Source: Norana najaformis
Lineage: Eukaryota; Annelida; Clitellata; Crassiclitellata; Hormogastridae
Direction: 5' to 3'
NCBI GenBank assembly: GCA_964023275.1
Contig: OZ029916.1
Location: 41,321,896 to 41,385,895, forward strand
Length of the DNA: 64,000 bases
How positions within the stretch are numbered: position 1 is the stretch's first letter; each line of letters starts with the position of its first letter. Positions 23,701 to 38,700 of this stretch are shown here, in pieces. A program made the translations under genes and the position numbers. The notes under the pieces were generated by a model. The model ran no database searches. It was given only the letters and a program-made list of their open reading frames with translations, and was not told the DNA's origin.

Positions 23701-26700
23701 CATTGGAAAGAAAGAAATGGAGAAGATTGATCATGACGGTCGCTAGAGCTCAAAGAGCTGACAGCACAAGGTGACAAGGTGAAAGTCATCTGTGGTTTGC
23801 CATCAAAATTCTGCTGGCTAGTTGCTGTGGCTCTCATGTTTGGAATCATCTACTGCAAAAGGCCAAACTTGCTATCATCATTTAAATCACTTGTGAAGAC
23901 CCACACTTTTATACTGGGCATGACTTTATACTTTTTGACTTTTACACTTAGCATGATTCAATCTTGGCTTCTAGCAAACGTTAATCTGGACGTCAGATTA
24001 AAATTTACTGACTCTGCATACATATTGAGAACTTTAAATGAATAAAATAAAACTATTAGAGGCCCCATTATTTCCTAGCCATTTTATGATTTGCTTAAGT
24101 TTGAACTGATTTTATTTGTTGTTTTATGTAATGCTTATTACCATTTCTGGGTGACTGAAGAGACCTTTCTCTGTCATACAGTTGTCATACCAGAGCATGT
24201 TGCAGGATTTTCCAAATTTTGCTTAAATGTCTGATTACAATGAGCTGAAGTAGGTGGTTTCCATGCATTAGGTTCAATAGGTTGTGCCATTTGCTACCTT
24301 ATTTCTTATTCTGTTGTCCTACTTTTCCCATTATTGCCCCTTTGTTGTCCTTTGTCTTCCTGTTGTCATCATAGATTTATTGTTCTGTTATTCTAGTTGT
24401 TGTCCTCTCTGTTGTTTTTGTTGTCCTATCTTTTGTCCTGTTGTTGTTTAAGGTTGATTGTACTTCTACTGCGGCCAATGAATCGCTAGGAGATGGCAAT
24501 CAGAGCTTCAAACGAAAACTATCAAAACGTGAGAAGAAGGAACTCAAGAAGAAGGAGAAGGAACAGAAGATTAAGGGCAAGGAGAATGACAGCGGAGTTG
24601 CGGAGAAGCTCTACAATGAGCTGCCTGAGTCAAGCTTCACTCGTAGCATCTCGAACCCAGAGCTCGTGATGCGCAAGAGACGGCAGCTGAAGCTTGAGAA
24701 GAAGCTGCAAGATATACGCAGCAATGATGGTGGACCAGACAACGGTATTAGCCAACACTGACATTGTCAGCAAAAATGGACTCTTTGTCCTCATCGTCAT
24801 CATCCTTCCCTCCTTCTCTTTCGTATCATCCTCCTCCTTCCCCTTCATTGATCTGTTGTTGTATCTTGCTCTGTCTTTCTTGGCCTCCTTTCATCTGCTT
24901 AGCTCTATATCTGATCAAATCTTTGTTTCACCTACTCTAATCTAAATACTTTTATAATGCTGTTATCATAAAGTACAAGGGGATAGTTGCTTCAAGTGAA
25001 ACTGTAGTTGAAAATCGTAATATGTTGGAGAAGTCCAGTTGAAACATCAAGTTGGTCACGGAAGCCAGAAGTTGGGCTATTCCCTAATATGAAACTTCAA
25101 AATAAACTTCATTTGTTCTTGGCTGACAATTGTCTCGCTTTAGCCATTCATTGCCTTTTCTTTTGCAAAGATAACTTGAAATATGCAGGTTTTAGAAGAC
25201 AGATTACCGGTAGATTTAAGCAGACGCTTCTTATCTAGTGAAACTTTGGAAAAGTTGGAGAAGGGATTTATCATGGAATTTCGGTTAAGGTTAAGAAATT
25301 TTGGAAAGCTCCCAAGTTGTGCCAATACTTATCTGCCTGGATGTGGTTTAGGAGGTACCCTGAAGATCTATGGGAGTGCTGTTAACCCTGATGTTCCCTA
25401 CAAGACTCTTCTTCTGGCTGTCACGGATACGGTGGCTCATGTCGTCAAGGAAACACTCGAAAAGTACGGAATGGAAAAGCAGGATCCGGATAAATTCTGC
25501 TTGATACAGGTACGGCTGCTTCATTTTACCAAGGTTGTCATCAGGTAATGTAAAGTAAGTTTAGGTAAAGTAAGGTAAGGTAACGGCTCATTAACTGCAC
25601 AGGGCTAAGGAGTTTTTATTGGCTGTGCATTGGAAAACAATGAAAATCAGCAAATGTGAAAGTGACAGAGACAAAGACGAGAGATAGAGATAGAGACAGA
25701 GAGAGGGGACGGACGGACGGAACTTGGCAAACTTTGGAGACAGACAGTAGATTTCTGCACAGCTGATTTCTGTGTAGCAGTGACTGAACATTTCAAACTC
25801 TTGTGTTGTCAGTTTTTGTCTGACCAGTTCATGTAATAGTACAGTGCACTGAATGCTTACTACACCTGCCTGACCTCTTCTCTGTCAATGTAGTTGTTCG
25901 TTTTTGCAGGTGATGATTCCTCCAGATGGACCAGACTTTGGAAAGGAGCCTAGGGAGCGAGTACTTGAAGATGATGAATGTCCTTTGGCCATTCTTCTTC
26001 AGCATCCTCCATCCAAAGGTAGGCGTCTCGGCCTGTGGCTGTCTTCCTTGAATTCATTTTGCACCACTGAGCAAGACGATGTTGCTAAGCAATTGTGAAT
26101 TCACAGGACCTGCTGAATGTCCTTGCTCAGGGACCATCTTCTGGGGCTGGAGCAGGCTGACTTCATGACATTGCAAGTGCTGAAGTCAACTTGTTGGTTC
26201 CTATAGGAATGATTTGTGACTGAAAACCAAATTTTTTAGGATGAGCTGAAATTTGTAATGTATTCGTCCATGAAATTGCATTACACATTGAAGAGATCTG
26301 AATGTGCTGCTGAATGTGCTGCAAAATATTTAAAGACTGGAATGTAATGGAGTAGGTAATTTATGTAGCTGCTTTTCTAGATGGTTCATTTTCACTGAAA
26401 ATGTTTTGAAGGTTAGAGTCAGTGACTTGGAGACGGTTTTAGTTTCTTCTTCTGTGTTTTGTTCTAGGCACGATAATGTTTCAGCTGAGACCAAGAACTG
26501 CTGATATGCCAAAGAAGATTAAGAAGAAGCTGATGGAAGAATTTCGAGATGAAAGACAACAACAGCAACAACAACAACAACAACAACAACAACAACTGTT
26601 GCCTTCTCTTCTTCAGATCAGTTCAGGTCAATTGAATTCCTTCTCTTAGGCACAGGTCAACAACTCCCCAAATTTGATTAAATTTGATTGGCTAATGTCT

Positions 26701-29700
26701 GTTCAGTTAGTTTGATTGACTGTCTGGGCATAACTTTTGACTCCCAACATGTCTTTTTCTGAACATGTCAAAACCGTTTTTGAATCAGTTCACTTTCACA
26801 CACAGGATATTCGTAGAATCAGAAAGTACATGCCTCAAACTATCTTGATTTCACTGGCATCTGCTGTGGTTTCTTGCCGGCTCTGCAGCTCACTTTTCGT
26901 TGGTGTTGCTAAAAGGGATTTGCCCAAACTACATATGATTCAAATTCTGTTGATGGTTTTTGTATTATTATCATTATTGTAACAGTGCTACTGAAGTTAT
27001 AAGATTGGGTTATGTCTTTGAATTTAGTTGGAAGTTCTAAGCAGTTGGTTGATTGTTTTAGATTGTTTTTGCTATTGAAATTCTTTTTCGAATTTGCAGA
27101 TGGTGCTGACCCATACAACCCCAAAAAGTATTATCTAGCCATGAATTCAACAGAAATTGGACGGGAAAGAAGTGGAACGAATCCAAATGTTCCACACATT
27201 CAGGTAACCAGTGTGCTCAGAGTCTGAATGGCTTTGCTCTTAGACAATCCAACAACAGGGCTATGTTTTCTTACAAGATACACGACTCAAAGGCACTACA
27301 TGAGTGTCTTGATACAGGCATACATGCATACAACTTGATGCTGCTTTACCAATCTTCACGATATGCCAGGATTCAGACTGTTGATGCTGTGGTGAAGGGC
27401 CAGTCATAAAGCACACATTATTCAATGGTACCAGATTCTGCTAATTAATTCATCTGTTATTTTTGTCCAGCTGGCCACCCAGGACATTTTGCCATTTCAC
27501 TGCGTGCTGACAAATGCACAAGGAGTCGTGATGGTGACTCCAAGGTCTAAGGAAGCACTGATATTCGTTAACGGCACAAGAGTTTCAGACACGACGGTCC
27601 TGCGACACGGAATGGTGGTCCAATTCGGAAAGATGCACCAGTTCCGGTTCCTTGATGTGCCAGGAAATGAGGTTTGTCCACTCATTTGATCCATTGACTA
27701 AGAATATTGTTAGCTTAGTCTGTTTTTCAAGATATCCTAAGATTACTCGTTAAGTTTTGGTTCTTAGATGCACTAGGAGGCAAGGTTTGCTGCTTCTTTG
27801 GTGCAATGACTAAGTTAAGAATATCATGGCAAAGCGTGTTTTTTTACCAGAAATGCAAAGATTACTTGTTAAGTTTTGGTTGAAATATAAATTTTTAAGT
27901 TTATATTTCTCTTGTTGGGGTTGTTTTTGTAAGAGGCATCTCTTCTTCCTGTTGCCTAGAGTAGGATCTGCAGGAAATTTGGGAACAGCAGAAGGAAGGC
28001 TGTTGTGTGAATTGAAGGCAAAGCTAAAAGCTAATTTAGTTTTAATCATTTGTTGTAATGAGTTTCACATTGTCTGCCAGTCTGTCTGATGTGCTGTGTG
28101 TTTTGCCGAAGCAGAGGGCTCGGCCGGTGATGCCCATGGAGCCAATTCAGTCTGTGAGGGGCGCGAGGGACTTTGAGACAAACTTTGATGTCGATGGTCG
28201 TGTAGAGACAATCCGGACTGCGGCCAATGATCGAGGAGCCCTACAGCAGCAGCAGCAGCAGCAACAGCCAATGTAAGGCATCTCTCATCCTCTTCTGTTC
28301 TTCTCCAATACATCTTGTGGTTCCTGTCTCTCCTGATTTGTCACAAAGTTCTTAGTTAGGAACGTATGGTTTAAGTGTCAAGACTCTATTCTAAGCTATT
28401 TCTTGTATACTATACCATTTTCTTTGGCATTGCATGTGTTAGGGCATTATATAAATTGTGTTATTAGATTTGGCTGCTTTGTTTAGGTTTGCTCCAGATC
28501 CGCGCTTTGGTCCTCCGGGTTATGAGGCCGACCTCCTTCCAGCTTCACTGAGTGTTCCAGAAGAAGGTCTGTCTTAGATTAGGCTTACGTTATTTAAACA
28601 ATATCAATGAAACATTGTTTAGGCTGTTAAACAATACTAATGGAACGTTGTATATGCAATGTAAGGTAATGCTTCTGTGGCTTATTAAGGCTGCAATAAA
28701 ATAATGATGACTCCTGTTTGGTATAAGAATAACGATGACTTTCCTTTGGCCTGTTCAGTTAATGCTGTGGATCTGTAATCGAAAGATTGCAGATTTGTGC
28801 TTGCTGAGCAGCTTCTGTGTAACGAATGACTCTGGACAATTGTTTGCAGACGTATGATTTTGTCACCAAGTAGCATAATTTGCATAATACTGGCATAAGC
28901 TGGGAAATAAATGGCAAGTCCTCTGATGCATTCACTTGGTGTCCAAGACCTTAGGATTCGTCCACCGCCGGCTCAAGAGTTGACGTTTAAGAAATGATCA
29001 CCACCCCTATGTTCCACTAGGGACTTGGGAACTTTGCTTTACTGACTAAGGTCTTCATAAATTGATGATTGCATCCATTTGGCCTAAGATTTGTATAACT
29101 GCTTCTTTGTTCTGTTCTGTAAGCAGTGATGTTCATTACCAATTACATTAATTACAGTAATGGTGCTGCAGAAATCATTGGTTTAGATGAAAAAGAAATT
29201 GGCTGTTTGGTGGAGCAAGTTGGTCTTTTGATTTACTTTTCTTCTGTTATTTTCTTTTGGTTTAAAGCGGAAGATAAATTTCTGTCAGCCGTCGTAAACG
29301 ATGACAATTTGACAAACATACAGTTTCGAATGGCACCAACTTACGTCATCTATATGTTGGTGCGTTCGCGAGTACTGAGCCTCAGTCGACCGGACCTCAG
29401 TCCAAACAAACAGTCGTGGCTCATCAGTTCCACCACAAGCAAAGTTGCTCACATGGTTCACCAGCGCATTCGGGTAAAGAACAGACTTTCCCTCTTGTCC
29501 TGACTGATTTCAGTTGTTTGTGTCCAGTTTCCTCTTATGTCTGCTTCAGTATCTGTATTTGGATGTATGTGTGGCACCATGACTTCGATTCCTGGTTAAC
29601 CGAGCATTTGACTGATTGATTGATTAAATGACTGACTGACTCAGCTAACTGATGGATTGATAATAATAGATTCATTGATTGATGGATTGGACTGATGGAT

Positions 29701-32700
29701 TGATTGAATGATTGATTGGTTGACTGATTGAAATGGTTGACTGATTGAATGGATAGATTGATTGATTGCTGTTGACATCACAGGACAGTCGGATGAATCC
29801 TGGGCTGTTGTCGTTCTGGATGGCCAATGCGTCGGAGATGCTCAACTTCTTTAAGCGTGATGCGGATGTGCTTCCGTCGTGCCTTTCATCACAGAATCTT
29901 CTCGCTGAAGCTGTCCAACTGGCTTTCAACTTCCTTGTCGATTACATGCAGGCTGAACTCGGACACATGATGCCTGCCTTCCTCAATCCAAAGCCAGACG
30001 AAGCAGACCAGGATGGTAAGTACTTGTAGACTCATAGCATACCACATTCCTTGTACCATACCTAGACGTCTGTAAGTATGTGGTAATTTGATGTAGTGGG
30101 ACCAGATATTTATGTAGCATGTATTATTGGAAGTGCTTTGTATGTAGCGTCACAGGGCTTTAAAGAGGTTCTCAGAACAGAATGTGTCGGGCTAGGTGAT
30201 GCTATACATTTCTCTGGCTAGTTCTTAAGGCGATGAATAATTTTCTGATTTCGTTACTTTGCACAGTCTTTGTTTATTTTGGACAGTTTTTCGTTTTGTT
30301 TTATAATTCTTGATGTTTTGTTGCAGTTGATCCAGTTCGATTTCCACAAGGGGCTTCTTCAGTCAGTAAGTAAAGGATCTGCTTTTGATTAGTACAGGTA
30401 GTGGTACAGGACTTGACTATTGCTCAGTATCCTGGGTTTGTCTCTTGATGGCTTGCAGTTGATATGGTATCTTTTCTAGTCGGCAGCATTTCTTGGACCA
30501 GGTATTGGAAAAGGAACTGAGTGAAAAACCCATTTTAACCGGATGACCATCATTTAATGATTGTTTGCACTTAAAGGCAAATGTGCTCTAAATAAATAAA
30601 AGATTTTGAATGGTTTAGCAGACAAACTGATTGACAACATAGTAGTTGAACTGATAATCAAGCAGACATGTTGAGTGAGTTCGATTCCTAGCAAAATAAA
30701 TAAAATAAATTGAATGCAGTAGTAATATTTATGTAGAACCTTTATAAGCCACTGTTCAGAAAGTGTGCATTAGTCAGATTTTATTAAATTGTGAGTCCTT
30801 TATTATATGATGTAAGCTTTGTGTGAAATCTCTTGGTTGAATTCTGACCGCTTTTTTGGGACTTTGCATCTCTGCAAGTCTTTGAACAGGGAATCTTTTG
30901 GCCATGGATTTAGCAGCCATCGACTCTGCTTTCAGAAGTACAGAAGCGCTTTTAAGAGATCCTTATTAGGTGCTACATGAAGTGCCTTGATTCGTACTTA
31001 TGTACCTCGGAGATGTTTTCTTGCTTGTCATGTTGTTTGTGTGTTCTTGTTTCAGGTAGTGTTCTTCAAGTTCTGTCTTCGGCTATGACGGTTCTTCGTC
31101 GATGTCGCGTCAACGCGGCCCTAACGATTCAGCTGTTCTCTCAGCTGTTTCACTTCATCAACATGTGGCTCTTCAACCGCCTCGTCCTTGAGCCACAGCT
31201 GCGCTTGTGCACTCGTGTCTGGGGTCAGCTGCTCAGGCGGCGGCTTGGACAGATCGAGGCCTGGGCAGAACAACAGGGCCTTGAATTGGCAGCCGAGTGT
31301 CATCTGGCCAAGGTCCTTCAGGTAATCGTAATGGTTATGCTTCATTGCATGATGATTTGCTCATCTGGTGTTCCCTCTTTCATCAAAGAACTGATAGATT
31401 TACTGTCAGGGCTGTGTAAATTAAATTGAACAATATCACTAATGTGTTTGACGTGAAGAAGTTTTTCTATGTTTAGTTTGAACTAAAATGTGATTTTGGC
31501 TTTTGCTACACTTAGTTATTAATTCTGGTTAATCTTGTGACATCTGACATTCTTGTGAATGAGTGAATTTGATATTGCTTTTTTCCAGGCTGCCTTCCTC
31601 CTGGAATCACCAAAGATGCCAAATGACATTGGAACAATTCTGGCCACCTGTGAGAGTCTCAACTCTGTCCAGATGCGCCGCATTCTGACCAACTACCTGC
31701 CAAGTCCAGGAGAACCACCGCTGAGAGTGGACGTTGTGGAGCAACTGATCCTCGGAGCACAGAACACAGTGGATGAGGTGCTCAGAAACGAAGGTCTCGA
31801 GTTGAGGATTGATGAACCGGTCAGTCTGCAGTTGCCCTTTCTCCTGCCAGACGATGGTTACTCATGTGAATTTGTCAAAGGGGTGCCAGGCGGACTGGCC
31901 GAGTTCCTTGTGCCTTTCATCCAAAGTGGTAAGCTTGCTTAATGTAAAATGTAAATGTACTCGTTTTTCTATAGCAACTGTATGGCCTCGACCGTGCGCA
32001 TTTTTCAATGAATTGATCAGGAGAGATCCTTTGCCATTGCTGCCCGTTTGAATGGGCACCCGCGTACGGACTGTGTTAGCCCAAGATTCAGATCTCTGAA
32101 TAAGCCACGACTGGGACGCTTAGTCTCCACCTCCGCTGAGCTAAGCTCAGAATCTGATTCAATTCAGAATCTAATTCAAGAACCCTTAAGATCCCAATCT
32201 GTATTTGTTCTGAAGCATCATTTTCTGGATTTTGGCGATCAATTCATTGAGGAAGCACCTTGGCTAGAAAATGACAGCCTGGTTATTCTGTGCTAGAGAT
32301 ATCAGTGCTTAAAAACTTTAAAAATTAAGAAATGGGTGAAAATAATACCCTGAACATGATCATCTGATGAGATTTGTTGAATTAAATAGAATATGTTGTG
32401 CCAGTGAACAGTTTTCTGAAACTAGCTTAAGATATGAGCATTTGATAATGATTCGTCGAGGTGATTGCAATAATTTTCAAGTTCTGAGTTGAAATATTTT
32501 ATAGGAATTTGTCAATATACGGTGAATCAGAATTCTCGTGGGACATGGATGATCTATATGGCAAATCAAGAGGTATTTCGTTAGTGCCGTTTTGTCTTTT
32601 CAGTTTGTTTTGTTTCCAGTTGCTCTTTTCTCACAGAACAGCTTTTCATCTTTCCCTTTGGCCTTTATTTGCCAGTTGATAGCATATTTTATGCACTGCA

Positions 32701-35700
32701 TTCTAAGGCAAGATCGGTTGCAGTTGCTCTGCTTGTTAGTTGTTGGGCATTCTGCTGCAGAGCTGAACTTATATCAATCCACCGAGTTGCATTTAGGATT
32801 CATACCTGCGTTAAAATTTATTTCAGATAGAAACAGTTGCCAAGAAGTAAATTGCCAATTTAAAATAGTTGGATAAGTCGAAAACCTGGATGCTAGGAAA
32901 ATTTTTCTTGTTGAAAAAATTCGGAAGTGTCTCAGTGATCTAAACTCCTTACTAGTAATCTCCAAACTTCTGCCAGATGTTTAGGGCAGATAGTGGAGAA
33001 TGTGATTGCCTCATCTTATGAAATTGGTTTAGGATTGGATTGCCAAGTAAACAATATAATGGCAGATTGAAAATTATGAGTTACAACATTGTTTTGGTAA
33101 GTCTGTAAGTAAGGCTGTCGTTTCCAGGGTGTCAGTTTTGGGATTGAATGCTGGTTTTGCTTTTTGCGCTGAAAGTAAAGTGTGCACCTTTTTCTAATGG
33201 TAATTCTGGTCGTGTTTCTTGCAGGATTGTCATACATATCAGGTAAACAGTGAATGATGCATTAATGCAATTCATTCGTAAACATTTTGAAATGATTTGA
33301 AGTTTTATTTGTTACATTGGCATTTCTCATGAGCAACTTTAGAGTCTTTGGCAAAGACTTTTGATGTGCATGCCTCTTCATTTGATGCCAGAACGTAGAA
33401 ACAGCTGTAGACAGCTCTGCTTTAGCTCCGCCCTGTTACTGTTTTGTTTCTGAAGCTACACTTAATCATGCAGTAACTCGAAGATCTTTTAAATTAAGAA
33501 TCTTCCTGACGATATGTGTCAGCTAAACTGTTAATGTTTTCCTGATAGCTCTTCTGATCTGTGAATGAATATATGCATGAACTTCATTGGTTAATAATTA
33601 ATTGCACCCTAAATTTTGTGAACGTGCACTATTTCCAAACCCTTATAACATGTAAGCATGAACTTAGTGATTAATAATTATGCTATTCCTTTCTGAATAT
33701 GCATGATCCCTGCATGATGATATATATATATACACAGACTCTGCTGTTTCACTGGAGTGTTTTATTTTTGTTAACAAACTGTTCAGTTTTTAACAGAATC
33801 TTTCTTGATAAGATATTTGCTAAGAATGACTTCCTTCCTGTTTAAATTGGAACAGCCGACAAAATGCTATAGAAGTCTTCAGATTAGATCAAAAGATCAT
33901 AATCACCTTGTATTTAGTTGGATTATTCTGAAATTGAACTGTTAACTGAGGAATGAATTTGATTGAGGAGTGCTTACTTTAACCATGGGCCCAGAGGGAC
34001 CTTCGTTGTGTTGCCTAATCTAATCTCTTCTATAGTACTTTTTCATAATGCCTAAGGCTTATGTCCAATGGTTGCTTCTAGTGAAACTATAATGAAAAAT
34101 TTGCAATCATTGGAAATGCCCAGTCAGAATCTGATAGGTCAAAATCTACAAAACGGAGAGCTCATACGGAGTCCGATGAAGCAAAATAGCTCAGACGCTG
34201 ATAGAATTTTTGGCTACAGTTACCGTGGTTTCAGCAACTTTGCACATGTAGATTTAAAAGATGGTGTGATGTGAATGCTATATAATGAACTGAAATCTTT
34301 TGCATTCTGTGTTTAATGGCTCCTTTCCTCATGTATCTTGTATCTTCTGCTGTTGTACAGTCACAGTGAATCTTACTTTGGTTTGAGTAGTACAGATTGC
34401 TTTATTTTGTTGAATCGTAAGTACAGTTGGAGAGTTGGTAAATGTGTTTGTAGAATCTGAAGTCTGGGCCAGCACAGCAGTCGGATGGTGCACAGTCTGA
34501 CGGTCGATCGGATGGGAGCAACAAGGGATCAGTCGAAGGTACCTTGCGGATGGAGCCAGAGATCTTCACCATTAGTTTCAGCAAAGTGAAGAACAGCCTT
34601 GGCCTGAGCATTGTTGCAGCTAAGGTGAATTTCTGTCTCTCCCCTTTGCTGGCTTGAATGCCTTCTCTAAACTGTTGTATGAAGTAATATTTATAACGTA
34701 AGACAGGGCATTGTGCTTCAGGGAGTATTTGGAGATTGGCAGGTTTTGGAGTCTTGTGTATTCAGGCGATTGGCTGGTGTTGGAGTTTTGTGGTTTCTGG
34801 AGATTGGATAGTTATTAGATCTTGTGGATGGTTTTGACTGGCTTTCTGTCTTGATTTGTTCACGTGGTTTCTGGTGTTTTTCAGGGTGAAGGTCAGAAGG
34901 ATAAGTGCATCTATGTCAAGTCGGTAGTCCCTGGAGGAGGGGCAGCAATGGTAAGAAATTCAACTTTCAGAGTAGAAGTTAGGTTTGTGAGAGGCTCAGT
35001 TTGGATGCGCACATGTGGCTATTTGGCTGTGTTGTCAGTAGGAGACTGTTTCTGTTAGAGATCATCTGCCATCAGCTTCAGGTACTTTTTGTCAGTAGGA
35101 GACTGTTTCTGTTAGAGATCATCTGCCATCAGCTTCAGGTACTTTTTCACCAAAAAATGCAAACTATGTCAATGTTAATCAACATAGGTCATAGGCTTTC
35201 TTAGAAAATCTTAGTTAAATGAAGACAAACGTTTTTCTTAATAAACTGTGATTGGCTGATTGATTGATTTTAATTGAAAGCAGGAAGGTTGATTGATTGA
35301 CTGATTTTTATTAAAACAGGATGGTCGAATACTGGCAGGTGACCAGCTGCTGGAAGTTGATGGAAAAAGTCTTGTTGGACTTTCACAAGAGAGGTAAGTT
35401 TTCATAGTTGGTACAAAAATTTAAGGATTCTGTTTTGCACAGCCGAGTGTATTAGGAACAGACTAGCACTCAATTCTATTGAGAGATGTTGAGTTGCAGC
35501 TCCCCCAAGGTAGTGAGATGTGACTGAATGAGGTTATTGATGGTGGAAAGGTCAGAGGTCAGTTTTCCATGGAACTGACCCCAGTGGGTAAGATGACAGC
35601 AAAGATGTTGGACGTAACCAAACAGATGTCTGGACGATCCCAGTGGAAAGGAAGGTTTTCAGAAAAGACAAGAACAGGTAAAAGACATCAGTAAAGACAG

Positions 35701-38700
35701 ATCTTCTGGAATTTGGCTTTTAAGTCATTTGTGCATTATAGTGGTTTGTATTTGAAATTTTCATTTCGGTTTTGTAATGGAGAAGTTTTAATTGTGTGTG
35801 ATTGACTGATGTATGTTTCAAGACACTTGATATAGTGCCTCTTAAGCAGCTCACAAAAGCACTGCACACATGGCTATCTAGCTGACAGCCGTTATGGCTG
35901 ATAGCTGTGAAGCGCAATGTTGTCAGTAGTTGATCCATTTTGATCTGTTTATCTGTTGTGCGTGACTTTTCAGAGCAGCTGAGATGATGACACAGACGGG
36001 GCAGGTGGTGACGCTCAAAGTAGCCAAACAGGGAGCAATACTTCATGGTCTAGCGACTCTGCTCAACCAAACACAACAGCCACCAACTGTCAGCTGGAGT
36101 AAGTTCACTAATATTGTCACTGTCAACAGGTATACTAGCTAACAAGATTATACAAAAAATTATGTTAAATAAAATCATTATTTAGTTACTTAGAGACAGT
36201 ACTAATTTATTATTAATGGAGGATATGATATATTTAGTTTAGAGATAATACTGATAATTTAGCCTGAAAGGGAGTCTGTATCTGAAGATAAACATTTTGA
36301 ACATCGTTTCTAGGAAATTTAGAATATTCTGTATAGTTTATTTTTTCTGGAAAACTGAGAAATGGTTTTGTAATTTCTTGTGCAGCAAAGCAGAGCCAAG
36401 TCCAGCCACCAGGAACCGGAGGAGGAAGGATGCAATCGAAGGCAGATAGTACAAGTCAGCCAAGCTTAGCCGTCACTCGACCCCTCAGCAATGACTTCCG
36501 AAATTCTCAGAAGCCCCTCAACCAGCAACTGGAGGCAAAATCTACTCCAGCTCTAACTGGTCTGCATTCAGCTTAATTAATTCTGAGTAATAATAATAAG
36601 CTCTGGTATGTTTTCTGGACGTTTATATAGCAGCTTTTAGAAGCTGTCCAAAGCTCTATATAAATGTCTACCTAATAGTTAAGATGAGCACAAAATTTTA
36701 ATGATAAGAATAATAGTACTGGTAATTGTAATAATAATAATATAATTGTCAAGAATGTGTGAGGTATTTTTGATGGCTTGCAGGTTATTGAATCTTTTGA
36801 GCTTGATGTAGTATTAGTTTTATTTTCTGTTCTTTCAGCTTTTTGTTAACTGAATGTTAAGTTTCGTTTTTGCTGTTTAATAACTTCTAGATACAAGATA
36901 TCACGAGCATCAGATGATGGGGGAGGTTGATGCATATCCAAATAACTATCGGTTGTCACCTCAACAGCCACAGGCAAAGGTTGCTCCAAATGCAAGGCTG
37001 GATCCGCTGAGACACAACTCGTCCTCCCAACCAGACCTCATCAACCGTCGGCCAGAGCGCAGCAGCAGAGAAGATGTGGCTCAACTTACAGTCCCATCGG
37101 CATTTCCTGGGTCTCAGCTGCAGGACCCGTCGAGGTATGGAGGACAATACATGAAAGGCGCCAGGTCAAGTCCAAACGTCTCCACTGAGGCACAGAAGGG
37201 CTTTCAACGAATGCCAGAGGATGCTGATCACCAGAGAATTCTTGAGTGGCAGCAGCGTAACCAGATGCTGGCCGAGCGTGAGCACTGGGAGCAGTCACGG
37301 TCGAGTGGAACTGTACAAGACGATGCCAAAATCTCTGCTGGTAACAAAGAGTTTCTTGGTCTGATGCGCCCTGATTTCTCTTCTGGTGGAAGAACAGCGC
37401 CACTGGACGACGAAAGAGGACGCAAACCAGAACCAGCGGATGTCGCTAAGCAACCAATCAAACCAGTTCTGCCTTACCAGCCTCAACAGCCAGCATCAAA
37501 GAAAGGTCCAGGCTATGCAACACAGATGCTTTTCCCAGCACAGGCAAAATCCCAGCCACCAAGAGATGGCACCACTGGATACCAGACCAACCAGCAGCCA
37601 GGCTCCTATGCACCTGGAAAACCAGTGGGTCAACCCAATGTTCCACAGCAAGTATATGGGTCAGTGGGAAGCTCCTTGCCTCCTAATCAGGGAGATGGAT
37701 TCCCCCATCAGCCACAGTCACTTCCACCTGGGCAACCTCGAAATTATCAAGGGAATGTTCTACCGCAGCAAGGAGGAGGAGGACCATATGTGGCTGCTCC
37801 ATTGGCATCTTCTGCTGCCCAGCATTCTGATTATCGACCAAATTCGGAATTCTCTCATGGATATAATCGTGCATCTTCTCCAGCTGGAGAAGGTACTCGG
37901 ATGAGAAATCCATCTTCTGTGGATCCAGATTTTCCTCCACCTCCATCTGACTTGCACCTGGCTCAGATGGGCGTCAAGACAACGACTGGTGGAGATGTTG
38001 TGTCAACTCGACTGGGTGGACCTCCATCATTCTATGGCCAGCAGAACCCCACATCCGTTGCATCTTTTGGTGTGGAGAAGGTGGAAATGAATCCAAGATC
38101 AAATGAACCTGGAAGGTTTTTCCAGGAAGATAGACAACCGGCATCGATGTATGGTTATCAGGAGTATTCCTCTGCTTATCCCCAACGACTAGAAGCCGCA
38201 ACCCGGTCGACCCAGGATCCGGGAAACGACATTTACCAGTCATCGCCAAGACCAGAATCTTCTTCCAACATTGCCCAGCCTCCTGTGGGAGGGCCAAGAG
38301 TCCCAGCCCAGCCACCGGCAAAGAAGCCTCCACCCATTGCTGCTAAGCCAAAAGTTGTGAGCATGGCTGCTAGCGTTGATGTGAAGCCGTTTGCTTCTTC
38401 TCCGTGGGAGGAAAAGGAGGCAAAGGAGAAGCAAATGGATGAGGAAATCCGTCGGAAGAGACAGGAGGAGATCAGGCGTCTGCAGAACCGACCATACCGC
38501 AGTCCGGAGGAACAGAGCAAACTCCAGCGCCTCCTCACAGAAGAGGAATTCGATCGGAGAGCGCAGGAAGCCAGTGAAGATAAAGACTCAGATGATGCTT
38601 CGGAGGTAGGTGCCAACTAGGTGCTGAAACTACATAAGGACAGGACCATTTGTTGGATACTGTGGCTTATTAGTTTCTGAGATGTCTTACGATCCAACTT

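Noticed and set aside
23379-23774. 131-codon frame as an afadin exon
   Set aside because: It is a non-LTR retrotransposon C-terminus; afadin exons 3 and 4 join in phase without it.
34068-34274. Alternative afadin exon
   Set aside because: No in-phase acceptor/donor pair, and exons 17 and 18 already join in phase. Could be revisited with RNA-seq.
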